Source: Paramacrobiotus metropolitanus
Taxonomy: Eukaryota > Tardigrada > Eutardigrada > Parachela > Macrobiotidae
Direction: 5' to 3'
NCBI RefSeq assembly: GCF_019649055.1
Contig: NW_026570308.1
Span: 62,001-126,000, forward strand
DNA length: 64,000 bases
Made by a program: the position numbers and the translations under genes. Position 1 is the first letter of the stretch, and each line of letters opens with the position of its first letter. The notes under the pieces are model-generated. The model ran no database searches. It worked only from the letters and a program-made list of their open reading frames with translations, and was not told where the DNA came from. Shown piece after piece: positions 13,090 through 22,058 of this stretch.

Positions 13090-13800
13090 TATTTTGAAAC
13101 AGATTTGTTACGTTCCTTGCGAAACACAGTACATCAAACAAAAATTGTATGTACGCTCATACTATGGTATAAAAGTACCGGGCAAAATTGTTCATGCTTG
13201 GCGAACGTGGACACCAATACCATGAACTCACCGAGACAATTGGCAGCAGTGGCGAAATACGTGTCATACACCGCCCGGTATCGCCCGTCATCCATAGCCA
13301 TAACCGGTTTGAAACTGGACCACAACAACCAGAGGAACAGTGTCCCTACCGTAAAGAATAGATCGGAAAAGCGGCGCATTTCTTTCCAGTCTGTCGGAAA
13401 ACTGGCAGCGCAATATATCGTGCGCGGGACAAGGCTAGACCGAAGTACGCACCAAAAAAGTGGATGATGATGATGTCAACGGCATCTTTTAGTAACAAAT
13501 GATCGTAGAGGGTCCTCGCGGACAGTGTCCACGACACTCAGGAATTCGATTAGTAACATAACGACATACTGGATGGGGCTGAGTTTTCCCACGAAAACGC
13601 CCAGAGTGATCTTGTAGTTTATAATTCAATGGACACCAATAAAATCTATTGCTGTCCACCGAAATAAACTACATATACACCAAATGCGAGTGCCATAACC
13701 CCGAATACAACAGCGGAGATTCCACAAACGATCCAGCGTATCAGTTCCCATCTGCGTAACTTGGCAATTGGCAGCAACGCACTGATGATAAGTTGTAGTT
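13090..13800 (-). pseudogene. Decayed multi-pass membrane protein, unidentified
   Basis: Read on the - strand, three coding-like stretches follow one another in different frames. The first is 13795-13650, two hydrophobic runs ending GVYVVYFGG. The second is 13615-13480, with IQYVVMLLIEFLSVVDTVRE. The third is about 13400-13220, with LFFTVGTLFLWLLWSS and a GRYRAVYDTYFATAANCLG end at a possible GTGAGT donor. The stretches are separated by stops or frameshifts. The pattern recalls a chemoreceptor-like or other seven-helix protein, but no signature is clear. Small introns cannot be excluded as the cause of the frame changes. It lies antisense to the array, directly upstream of relic B. Confidence 0.35.
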
Positions 13801-13916
13801 ATCGCGCTAAATTTTTTTCAATTTTTGTGCCATAAAATCCTCCTCTAGACCACTTATGGTAGATTGGATGGCCAGTTAAAATTGGCATAAATCGTTTTGC
13901 ATGCAGTTCAGCCAGA

Positions 13917-14321
13917 ACGGACCGCGGAATCCAGGCTGGTAATGGTGAAGAGCCGATAAGCAACGGCCGCTCACAGACAACCGGTCCGGATGCTACCGGT
14001 TCCGTTGCCGATACCGCTGTCTTCGTGGAGAGCACCTCAAGCTACCCAAAGAAAAGCGACCACTGTTTTTGTCCTTGGGGCGTCGGCATCGTCGCCTACG
14101 GGGCGGCTCTGGTCCGGCGCATTTTGTTCTAATTCTTCCTACCGTATCCACTGGTGCAGCTATTCATCCCAGAGTGGCTGCAGTTATGGGCGTTACTGCT
14201 GCTGTTGACCGTTAACGGGGACTGGATTACCTGGAAGTGTACACAGGATGCTCTACAGGTGCGGAGTGAAGCACAAACATCAACCGACAGTCGCTCGTCG
14301 TTGCTGAACATGGTTTCTTAG
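13917..14321 (+). pseudogene. Relic B: E5 exon of the membrane-protein family
   Basis: After a TGCATGCAG acceptor the frame matches E5 of the family: an acidic/Ser-rich start, VADTAVFVEST, a Cys pair (HCFCPWGVG), then LPYPLVQLFIPEWLQLWALL and a terminal TAG at 14319. One in-frame TAA (14130-14132) stands where other copies have Trp. E1-E4 are not found upstream; an unrelated antisense pseudogene occupies that place. It is a single-exon relic of a lost gene copy. Confidence 0.8.
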
Positions 14322-16171
14322 CCTTTCTAAAAATCTGTGAATGAAGGAGTGGTAAAGCAGTACACATTATACGGATACTAATACATAATTATGCTATACA
14401 GCAGTTTACGAGTGCAATAAAAACTATTGATCAGTTTAAGCAGTTGCAGCGTTTTTCTGTTGGTTATTATCGCAGTCATAGGCACGTAATTCTTACGGTT
14501 ATGCAGTTTAATTAACGATAGCGATGACAACAATTTCAAGAAATCATCCGGTTGTGAATGAACAAAAAGGGGATCTGCGTGTTTATTGTTAAGATGAAAA
14601 ACTGAGTTCTTGCCCTATATTTTATCTATGAATTTTGCTAATGTCTTCCCGGTGGGTTGTTCACGTCGGTGGCTCTGTTTACTTTCCATCAAGCCCATTG
14701 TTAAGCTGGTGGGTAAAATTCAAAATTGGTATGGAAATGGCTGCTGGATGCCGGCCGGATGCGTAGGTGGAGTAACCGGAAACGGTCCGGCCGTTAACTG
14801 AAGATTAACATTGTAAATTATTTATTAAGATTATTATTTGTTGTAAGGGTTAAAGGTTGGAAGATGGCATTAGCTTCGTGGGTTTTGCAACTCTAATGTG
14901 GATTTTTAATAGATAACGCGGATTGATGCAAATGTACATTAGCGATACATGTGCCGGTAGTGAGCATGGGATACAATTACTGTAACAATGAACATAGGGA
15001 ACAGTAGCCTATATCTGGCCTTGAATATCTACAGATCTAAATGTACCGAGTCTGTATGTATTTAGAGTATACGTAGGAAGACGTAGCCTTTTCATGCAAT
15101 GACCATAATATACAGTATATAAATCTCTCATAAGACAACATGAGCGTGACCTTTAGTTATCGCAAACCACCATCAATTTAATTATACCAGTTAGACTTCA
15201 GTTAGACTTCATAACTTTTGAAAGCCCATAAGGCCATGCTTGCCGGTAGGTCTGTGTTATAACCTTTATGAAGTTCATTGCACTCACAAAACCATGAACA
15301 GCCTCTTGACACTGTCACGGATTAACAGCACAACAGCGTCCTAGTGATCATTGTAACCGCGGGCAGTTCAGTGCCGTTAAAAACGAGTAATTTTGGTCTT
15401 GGCAGAAGGCTTACAGCACTTGAGGTACATATTTAGCATTTAAATACTTTCAAATACTTGAAGTACCTGAACAAGCTGAATGATTTAAATCAGTAAAAGA
15501 AGTGTTTCTTGTAACAGCAACTTTAAGTCTTTAACACTAAAGAGACAGCAAGTTGTTGTTCAAGGTACAGTATCGTATAAATCAGGTTTTTAGCAAGGTC
15601 ATCCCAACGCATATTTCGCGAAATAAAATCGGGACAGATACTGCAGTGAAAAGATATCATGGTTCGCTTATGGAAAATGTCTCCGAAATTATTTTAAAAT
15701 TAATTTCACCAGGTTCGTTCGCATTCATTCAGATGTTTACCTTGGGCACCCCAAGAAGCTTTGCATTGTTTTAGATAATTTTCAAGCAAAGGAAATGTAC
15801 ACCTTAGCCCGCAAAATCCAGTTTTCGACATGGGTGTAGTAAATTTCTCATACGGACAAAAAAAAGTTGTACCAGAATTTACAGTTTTTTTAATCGATTT
15901 GGTGGCCCGCTATGACAGCTCAATTTTGTTGAAAATCGACCTTAACAAACTTCCAGTGTAAATTAAAACGAAGGAATACGAATTTCCTGCATCATAATTT
16001 GCTGCCGCTAACTGTTATAAAAACTGCTAGCAGTTTAATAATTAAACTGTAGTAATTAATAATTAGTAATTATTACTAAACAGTCAATTTCTCGCACAAG
16101 TCGCATCCGAACACACAGCGCGAACCAGCTCGCAGCAGTGAACTTTTTGAAAGAAAATTGGTAAATTTTTT
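14322..16171. other. Intergenic stretch with a possible decayed frame at 15553-15960
   Basis: Between relic B and the virus-like element I find no convincing gene. At 15553-15774 (+) an open frame and its neighbours in other frames read like eroded protein (ending FLIDLVARYDSSILLKIDL near 15950), but I cannot identify it. Confidence 0.35.
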
Positions 16172-16978
16172 TCAGTTGGAATAAATAACTTCTATCAACC
16201 CTTGCTTACCAACATAACGTCGTACGAAAATTCTCGGGTTGCGTATAAACAGCCTATATTCATTGGTAACCGGATTTGCCCAATCGCGTAAATAAAATTC
16301 TGGTTTATGCACAACAAAACGTATCTGGAGTGGAACTCCTGTTATCAATGGCTTGTCCTGCATGAAAATATCGGAAAATAATTTTCCGCTAAGGGGAATA
16401 TATTCATATTTTGTAAAAAGCGTTAGGCGAGCTTGTTCTCCCGTGTTGCCAGCAGCGTCATCAAAACTTCCAGCTTTATCCAAATAGAAACCGCTAGAAG
16501 TCAGCTGTGTTCCCATTGCATCCTTCGTATAACTCAGTAGGCACTCAAACATTGCCCGGTAAGGGTAGTAGATTGCACAGTCGCTAACCAGTCGGTTAGC
16601 CACTGAAACCTGAACTGATTGAAACATTGAGTGAATTAGATTATTGACAGGAGCACAAGTATCCGTCAATTGGATTCGGTCCCAACCGTTTTCTGTATTC
16701 TTTTTTCTTAATGCTACTTCTAATTCTATGCTTAAGTCTGGCAGGGAAACCATGGCATTTGATGAGGGGGCAATGTAAAAATTAATGTCACCACCGGCCG
16801 GAATATTTTCCGGAATCGCTGCTGTTGGTCTTATTCTTTCCTCTTCCGTTCGGAACCGGTCTGCAAAAGACGGAGGAATTGCAAAGATATGCGATGCAGC
16901 GGCAATAGCCGGTTCCGATCCTTCAATTATGGAAGTCTTTTTTCTATATGTAGTCTGGTAGATCAAATGGAGGAACAC
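16172..16978 (-). CDS. F54H12.2-type capsid-like protein, C-terminally truncated
   Basis: The open frame of 268 codons overlaps the end of the upstream gene by about 35 nt; the first codons may not be used. Visible landmarks are the APVNNLIHSMFQSVQVS block, YPYRAMFECLLSYTKDA, LTSSGFYLDKAG and a late IRNPRIFVRRY block. These place it in the conserved family typified by C. elegans F54H12.2, widely regarded as a capsid (jelly-roll) candidate of Maverick-like elements. The frame stops soon after the FVRR block, where homologues I recall continue for well over a hundred residues. The C-terminal part is therefore missing and the element is broken at this side. Probably non-functional. Confidence 0.75.
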   Translation of the reverse strand: MFLHLIYQTTYRKKTSIIEGSEPAIAAASHIFAIPPSFADRFRTEEERIRPTAAIPENIPAGGDINFYIAPSSNAMVSLPDLSIELEVALRKKNTENGWDRIQLTDTCAPVNNLIHSMFQSVQVSVANRLVSDCAIYYPYRAMFECLLSYTKDAMGTQLTSSGFYLDKAGSFDDAAGNTGEQARLTLFTKYEYIPLSGKLFSDIFMQDKPLITGVPLQIRFVVHKPEFYLRDWANPVTNEYRLFIRNPRIFVRRYVGKQGLIEVIYSN

Positions 16979-17369
16979 GTCCGATTTTTGTAATGCGTTT
17001 TCGTATGAATGCCTTCTTTAATACCCCTTTTCTTCCTTTTTTGCCGCCGTTAGATGACTGCTGGGCTGGGGCAAGAGCTTGTGCAATTTTGCTGCCAACA
17101 GATTTGGCCATTTCTTGTACTGCCGTGCTCGCCGCTTCTTTTAAACGAGGAGTCGCTGCAGCTAATGCAGCTTGTGCTTGCGGCGCTGCAGCCCTAACAA
17201 CTGGCGCAACAAAGCGCGCCACTTTGGAGAATACGGCCCGAAGAAAACTTCCGAAACCACCACCGTTCTGGTAGCTTCCGCGATAGCGTACAAATCCACC
17301 GCCTAGCTGAGTATGTCCCAACAAATCATCAAACAAGCTTGCTTCCGGAACAAAATTTTTATAGCCCAT
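16944..17369 (-). CDS. Small basic/amphipathic virion-type protein, 141 aa
   Basis: The ATG at 17369 lies 2 nt after the stop of the preceding gene. The protein has a Gly-rich start (LGGGFVRYRG), an Ala/Val-rich amphipathic middle (ARFVAPVVRAAAPQAQAALA) and a Lys/Arg-rich tail (GGKKGRKG, IRKRITKIGR). Small proteins of this make-up, next to the capsid gene, occur in Maverick-like elements and adenovirus-like viruses as DNA-condensing or membrane-active core proteins. That role is inferred from composition and position only. The frame is intact. Confidence 0.55.
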   Translation of the reverse strand: MGYKNFVPEASLFDDLLGHTQLGGGFVRYRGSYQNGGGFGSFLRAVFSKVARFVAPVVRAAAPQAQAALAAATPRLKEAASTAVQEMAKSVGSKIAQALAPAQQSSNGGKKGRKGVLKKAFIRKRITKIGRVPPFDLPDYI

Positions 17370-17371
17370 TT

Positions 17372-19306
17372 TTAATATCTTGCTGGCCGAAAATGAAGTT
17401 TAACCATTGATTTTCCTGTCGAAAATTTAGCGTTATCACCGAAATCTGTAGCTATAGTTACCTGAAAATTTTGTCAAAAATCGGACGTAAAAGTGGAACA
17501 TAATGAGGCATTTCAAAGCGTTCGGTTATAATTTTGAATGCCTCGTTGTCCTTAATAGGCACTGCTCTTAAAATTTGCGCGTAAGTATCCCCCCAGCAGA
17601 GTAAAATCTGCGACATCACAATAAATATATAAAGTTTGATTTCCAGTCTTTGCGTTGATAGCTTCCTGTGCAGTGCACGTAAAACTCTTTATTAGAATCG
17701 GCGCTGGCTTCGATTTTTTTGTGCCGGCTCTGAAGGGTTGGAAGATTGGGACGGACCTGTTTTCTTTTAACTTGATGCTTGACTGCCTTCGACAGGTTTT
17801 AAAATCGGTTGCGTTATTTTTGGCAGCGCACTGGATGCTGGCACAAAAGGTGGAGTTGCAGTTGGTTTTATTGGCGCCGCAGGTGAAGGCGGCAGTACTG
17901 CCTCCTTTGCCGGGGTTGAGATTTTTGCCGCTGGTGTTACCGCTGTCGTAATCTGTTGTTGCCTTTTCTTTTCTATAAAAAAACCTTCCAATTGTTTTAA
18001 ACCGTCGGCACTCTGCGGTAAGTCACTCGTGTTCACAGAATCCGGATAGCCAAACAATTGTCGATAGTGAATTCCTAATATTCGTTTGAGCAACTCAGTA
18101 TTAATCGCTAAAATAACTGTGTTGGCTGCGATTATGATTTGCACTTTCTGATTATTGGGAAGTAGTTGAATGGAAAACGCTTTCCTTTTTTGGATTCCTG
18201 TCCTTTTGCAAGTAAAAGCTTTTTATGCTTGTTGAGATATTGTCTCGATGATCTGTTCGTTAGTGTAGTTTCCTGCGTGTAAGGTTATACTAGAGATGGC
18301 AGCGGCTGGCTGAAAGCCGGCTAAGCCGCGGCTTAGCCGGCTATTAGCCAGCCGGCTGAGCATTTTTGGAAGCCGTAGCCGACGACAGGCCGGCTGTCTA
18401 CGCCGGCTAAGGATTCCAGCCGGCTGAGGCTTAGCCGGCGGCCGCGTCGGCTTAGCGGCTTGCGCGGCTTCGTTGTCAAGCGATTGGCGCCCTCGAAAAA
18501 ACGCATTGCGATTAGCGCAAGGCGCATCGCCGCACACTGTGATTCTGTTGTACGTTTCGCCGTAGCTCGGTTAAACTGTTAAACCATCAATAAGCTGGTT
18601 AGGCAGGAATTCCTGTCTCGCGAATGCACATTTGAACAGTGCTCAAGAGTTGGTATAAGGTTATTCGTTGGTATAAGGTTGGTATAAGGTTGATTCGTTG
18701 GCTGTAATCGAACTATGAAATTAAAAATCAACTACTTGTCACAAACCTCTGCCTATCCAATACTCGTTGTCTCTTAGACTGTAGTTACGTAGTGCGGCAT
18801 AATTAGCAGCAGTTTTTATTATTAAAAATTATTATTAACTGTTATACGGTAAATGGCTTAAACGGCTTAGCCGGCGATAGCCGGCTAAGCCCGGCTGGAA
18901 AAATTGGTCAGCCGCCATAGCCGGCTGGGACTTCCAGCCGCGTTAAGTTAGCCGGCTAAGGATTTCAGCCGGCCGTCAGCCGAAAGGTCAGCCGTTTAGC
19001 CGGCCGTTGCCATCTCTAGGTTATACGTTTCTTTTCAAAAATAAACTTTTCCATTCCGATTTTACTTTCCGAATTTGGAACAATATCATACAATTGAAAA
19101 CAGTCCATCGTCTGTTCTCCGGGAAGGTTGTACATGGAATTCGGGTAACATAGTTCCACAACAGCCACCTCCCACTTTCCAGTTAATGAAATTGTTTTGC
19201 GTAGTTTGGTTTTCCAACTAGAGGCCGTATTATCCATATAAATACCCGTACATGCATCACTGGGAAGGGTTACGTAAAATGGCTGCTGATATTGCAGACT
19301 ATTCAT
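17372..19306 (-). pseudogene. Broken structural-protein candidate, split by a hAT insertion
   Basis: The ATG at 19306 lies 2 nt after the integrase stop. The N-terminal part (PFYVTLPSDA, SLTGKWEVAVVELCYP) is open to 19019, where a hAT element (18291-19018) is inserted with duplicated GGTTATAC. Coding resumes for about 20 codons at 18290 and then stops. Further pieces are recognisable at 18144-17767 (an unusual Pro/Ala-rich stretch), about 17680-17575 (QTLYIYCDVADFTLLGG), and about 17580-17372 in other frames (PHYVPLLRPIFDKI, then GKSMVKLHFRPARY and TAA). I know this layout from conserved proteins accompanying F54H12.2/F54H12.3-type genes; a minor capsid or penton role is only a guess. Several frame breaks are present besides the insertion. 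Confidence 0.65.
18291..19018. mobile_element. Non-autonomous hAT element, GC-rich, 728 bp
   Basis: Terminal repeats TAGAGATGGC ... GCCATCTCTA share the terminus of the element at 860-1598. An exact 8-bp duplication, GGTTATAC, lies at 18283-18290 and 19019-19026. Dense subterminal repeats of AGCCGGCTAAGCC type fill both ends; the interior near 18600-18850 is AT-rich. No transposase. It interrupts a viral structural gene, so it arrived after the virus-like element. Confidence 0.93.
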
Positions 19307-19308
19307 TT

Positions 19309-20218
19309 TCAAACCCGTGTTGGTTCGGCTGCATAGAATTTTCCTAATATTTCTTCACGTTTTGAATCTGAAAGCCGATAGACAGTTTCTGGCATATGAG
19401 GTATGACTTTTGCTATTTTAAATAGGTCTTCCTGAAAATTTGTTTCGAATCCTTTTTCGAAATCTCTTTTTTTCTTTGCAATTCTGACTGAATCACCCCC
19501 CTTAAATTTTGCTTTCCTTCTTTTTTGGTTCGTATTTCCACAATCGATTAAATACGAGAAGGGAATTCTCATCAGAAACGTCCGAAGGGCATAAGCCATG
19601 TGAAGAGTGTGGGGTGTTGTTATATGCGTTCACAATGTTTTGTAACTGATCATGATATAAGGGCGATTTTCGACTTGTGAATAAACGCCAGATGCAATCA
19701 CGTAAAGTGCGAATGACACGTTCTGCCATAGAACATTTTATATCATAATTTTCCGAACTAAATAGCAAAATATCTTTCTGGCGGAGTAATTGTTTTACAT
19801 GCTTATTAAAAAAATCACGACTCTTATCAGCTTGCAGTTTGCCAAATGGACCCATGCGGTTCAGAATTTTACCCAATGCCACGGCCGTAGATGGACCGTC
19901 TTTATACTTGATTAGTTCGCATTCTGTTTTTTTAGAAAAGCAGTCAATGGCTACAAGCACATAAGTGTATCCTTTATTCCATTTTTTGAACTTTTGCATA
20001 TCCATCAAATCGACTTGTAATTGTGAATTTTTGTTAAGAACGATAACCGGGTTCCTTCTAAATTTTTGCCTTACAGGTTTATGCAATGTATAAGCGTCAA
20101 CCCCCTCCAAAACTCGCTTTGCTTCATCTTTTAAAGCATTTTCCGGCAAATTTTTGTAAAAACGGTCTAATCCTCCCAGACTACTCAGTGCGCTCGGGTT
20201 GAGGTAGTGTTGATCCAT
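19309..20218 (-). pseudogene. Retrovirus-like DDE integrase (F54H12.3 type), one frameshift
   Basis: It would insert the element DNA. The start ATG is at 20218. The catalytic core shows D70 (in QVDLMD), D131 (in LQADKS) and E166 (in SMAERV), with 34 residues between the last two, as in rve-family integrases. All three are present. Near residue 232 an A6 run (19521-19526 on the + strand as T6) changes the frame. The C-terminal domain (KFKGGDSVRIAKKKRDF ... ILGKFYAAE) is read in another frame to a TGA at 19309. One base too many in the run would explain it; sequencing error, mutation or frameshifting are all possible. The next gene starts 2 nt downstream. Confidence 0.85.
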
Positions 20219-20383
20219 TGGAAACAGGCTGGTCGAATTTGACTGGTACGTTCGGTTTATCTACGGCTTTAGAAGAGTCTTATATTTTATTTTCGTCGCT
20301 GTCATCAGAGCAACAAGATGAAACACAGTTTAGTTTCCTCCCTTGCCCGAAATTTAAATTTAAAGGCACACAGCCAGACATTT

Positions 20384-21040
20384 TCACAAAACTTTTAACC
20401 AACAGCCTTTAATACCTTGTCCTTGAATAAAAAACTTTGTCTGTTCTCGCTCTCGAGCTCCCCTTCGTGGAACTTGTTTCTTTGGGCTTACTGCTTGATA
20501 TTTGTTTTGTGGCGATATTTTCGTTTCGTTCATTGATTGTTGGAGCACTCGCTTTCCGCGTTTTATCTTCACGATAGGCTTCAGATACGACAACGGAGGC
20601 TCCGTATCATATACCCCTGACCCGTCCGACCCCGCGTTGTCAAAATCAATATCCGATAGAGCTTTCTTATAGATTTTTCTCCGTGTTTTCGGTGTGGCCG
20701 TAGTGTTTCGCGATCTTTTTATTTTGACCTTCTTGTGCTCAGCCAACGGGGTGGTTAGGACCGATGGAACCGCAGAAGCTGTATCGTTTATATTTATGGG
20801 AGGATTGTCCAAGGGATTGCCTTCTTGGAGTGCTCGTGGCTTTAATGCCATGAAGCGCTCTAAATTCTTGCTAAGTAATTGTGCTTTTTGCCATTCGCTC
20901 AAGTTTGTACTTGACAGAATTTTTGCCGTCAGGTCACCCAACGATAAAATGTTATTTGCTTCGGGCGGAGCTTGCAAAACAGTGAGTTCCGCTGCCCGCT
21001 TTTTAATGTCTCGCTCCGGAACAATGTAATGCACTTCCAT
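20384..21040 (-). CDS. 218-aa protein of the virus-like element, unknown
   Basis: Starts MEVHYIVPERD 6 nt after the preceding gene and is open throughout. The first 70 residues are predicted helical and include LSEWQKAQLLSKNLERF. The rest is Lys/Arg- and Ser-rich (HKKVKIKRSRN, TPKTRRKIYKK, VKIKRGKRVLQQ), suggesting nucleic-acid contact or a nuclear signal. Similar helical-then-basic proteins sit at this place in related elements as I recall them, but I cannot assign a role. A gap of about 165 nt separates it from the integrase start. Confidence 0.55.
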   Translation of the reverse strand: MEVHYIVPERDIKKRAAELTVLQAPPEANNILSLGDLTAKILSSTNLSEWQKAQLLSKNLERFMALKPRALQEGNPLDNPPININDTASAVPSVLTTPLAEHKKVKIKRSRNTTATPKTRRKIYKKALSDIDFDNAGSDGSGVYDTEPPLSYLKPIVKIKRGKRVLQQSMNETKISPQNKYQAVSPKKQVPRRGAREREQTKFFIQGQGIKGCWLKVL

Positions 21041-21046
21041 TGTTTT

Positions 21047-21340
21047 TTATTGAGCATTAAGAGCGCCAGCTAGTACACTAGCTAACACTGGAAGAACAGC
21101 TCCAAGGAAACCACCTTTTTGTGTCAGGAGCGCTTTTTTGGATTTTACAGGATACCGACGCAATGCCAATAATCGTATAGGTCTCTTCCAGCGCCTACAG
21201 ATTTGGGTATCAGCTGGTGACAAGTTTACAGTGTTTTTCATAATATTTAAACAGCACTCTTCCAACCCTTTAATACGCTTTTTGTTGCAATGATTCGCCA
21301 CGGCTTTTCGATCTTTTGCATTGAGAGACGAGAGAAACAA
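21047..21340 (-). CDS. Small basic protein with hydrophobic C-terminus (core/pX-like)
   Basis: The frame contains KAVANHCNKKRIKGLEECC, VNLSPADTQICRRWKRP, a basic stretch (KSKKALLTQ) and a C-terminal KGGFLGAVLPVLASVLAG. This combination of a basic, Cys-containing body and a Gly-Gly-Phe hydrophobic tail is common in small proteins of Maverick-like elements and recalls adenoviral pX. The frame is open upstream to about 21385, overlapping the ATPase stop. No in-frame ATG exists before the conserved part, so the start codon may be lost (an ATA lies at a suitable place near 21376). Confidence 0.55.
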   Translation of the reverse strand: MFLSSLNAKDRKAVANHCNKKRIKGLEECCLNIMKNTVNLSPADTQICRRWKRPIRLLALRRYPVKSKKALLTQKGGFLGAVLPVLASVLAGALNAQ

Positions 21341-21372
21341 TAAAAACGGCGCAAGTTCCTTTAAATGTCTGG

Positions 21373-22058
21373 TTATGGTGATGGTATGGCACAGAAATTG
21401 GGATTCGTATATATTCTTGCTGTTTGGATGTCGGCTTTATTCTCCTGTACAACATGCGATCTAACTCGTAAATAATCTGGGCAGTTTGGTTTTAAATCCA
21501 AAACCAAAGGCTCGTACGGGATTGATGTAATTTTGTTATAGGCTTTTTTCAAGTGCCTAAATCCTGTTTGCCGTGATAAATAATCAAATTGACTGTTATC
21601 GCGCACATTTTTAATAGCACAATGTATTGCGTATTTAAAGTTATGTCTCTACTTGATTTGCCTTCTTTAAACAACTTCTGCGTTATATAAATTACAGGTA
21701 AGTTTGTGTGGTGTATTCCCTGTGTGAATAATTTTGTGGCTAGCTCCCACTTTGCCATTTCTCCGGATAAATCGTCAATTATTAAAAGATTGTTATCCGT
21801 TTTGGAAAAGTATTCGTTTTCGAGGAGGTTCCCTTGCAGTCCCTTTATAAATTCTGCTGATGGAAAAACTTTTCTAATTTCTTCATAAGAGTCCTGCCAT
21901 TGACTATAAGCTACTACGACTCTTGTTGGCATAACATCCATTGCAATACCCTTCAGCATTCTGAGAACATATTGTGTTTTTCCGCTCATTGTCGGACCAC
22001 ATATTAATGCACCGAAAGGCCACTGGAATCTGAGATCGTAACCAACTTTCGGATACAT
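21373..22058 (-). pseudogene. Packaging-type ATPase (FtsK/A32-like), one frameshift
   Basis: It would pump element DNA into capsids. Starts MYPKVGYDLRFQWPFG. Walker A is GPTMSGKT (residues 21-28) and Walker B is LLIIDD (91-96), followed by a SGEMAKW/ITQKLF region typical of A32-like viral ATPases. An A5 run (T5 at 21608-21612 on the + strand) breaks the frame after VLLK. The remaining part (RDNSQFDYLSRQTGFRHLKK ... RVRSHVVQE) is open in another frame to TAA at 21373. A single missing A explains it. The start codon overlaps, head to head, that of the TBP-like gene. Confidence 0.85.

Noticed and set aside
18333-18537. - strand open frames in the GC-rich region
   Set aside because: They lie in the subterminal repeats of the hAT element; only the last about 20 codons beyond 18290 belong to the interrupted viral gene.
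20694-21029. + strand open frame opposite the 218-aa viral gene
   Set aside because: Antisense shadow; the - strand frame fits the compact gene order and composition of the element.
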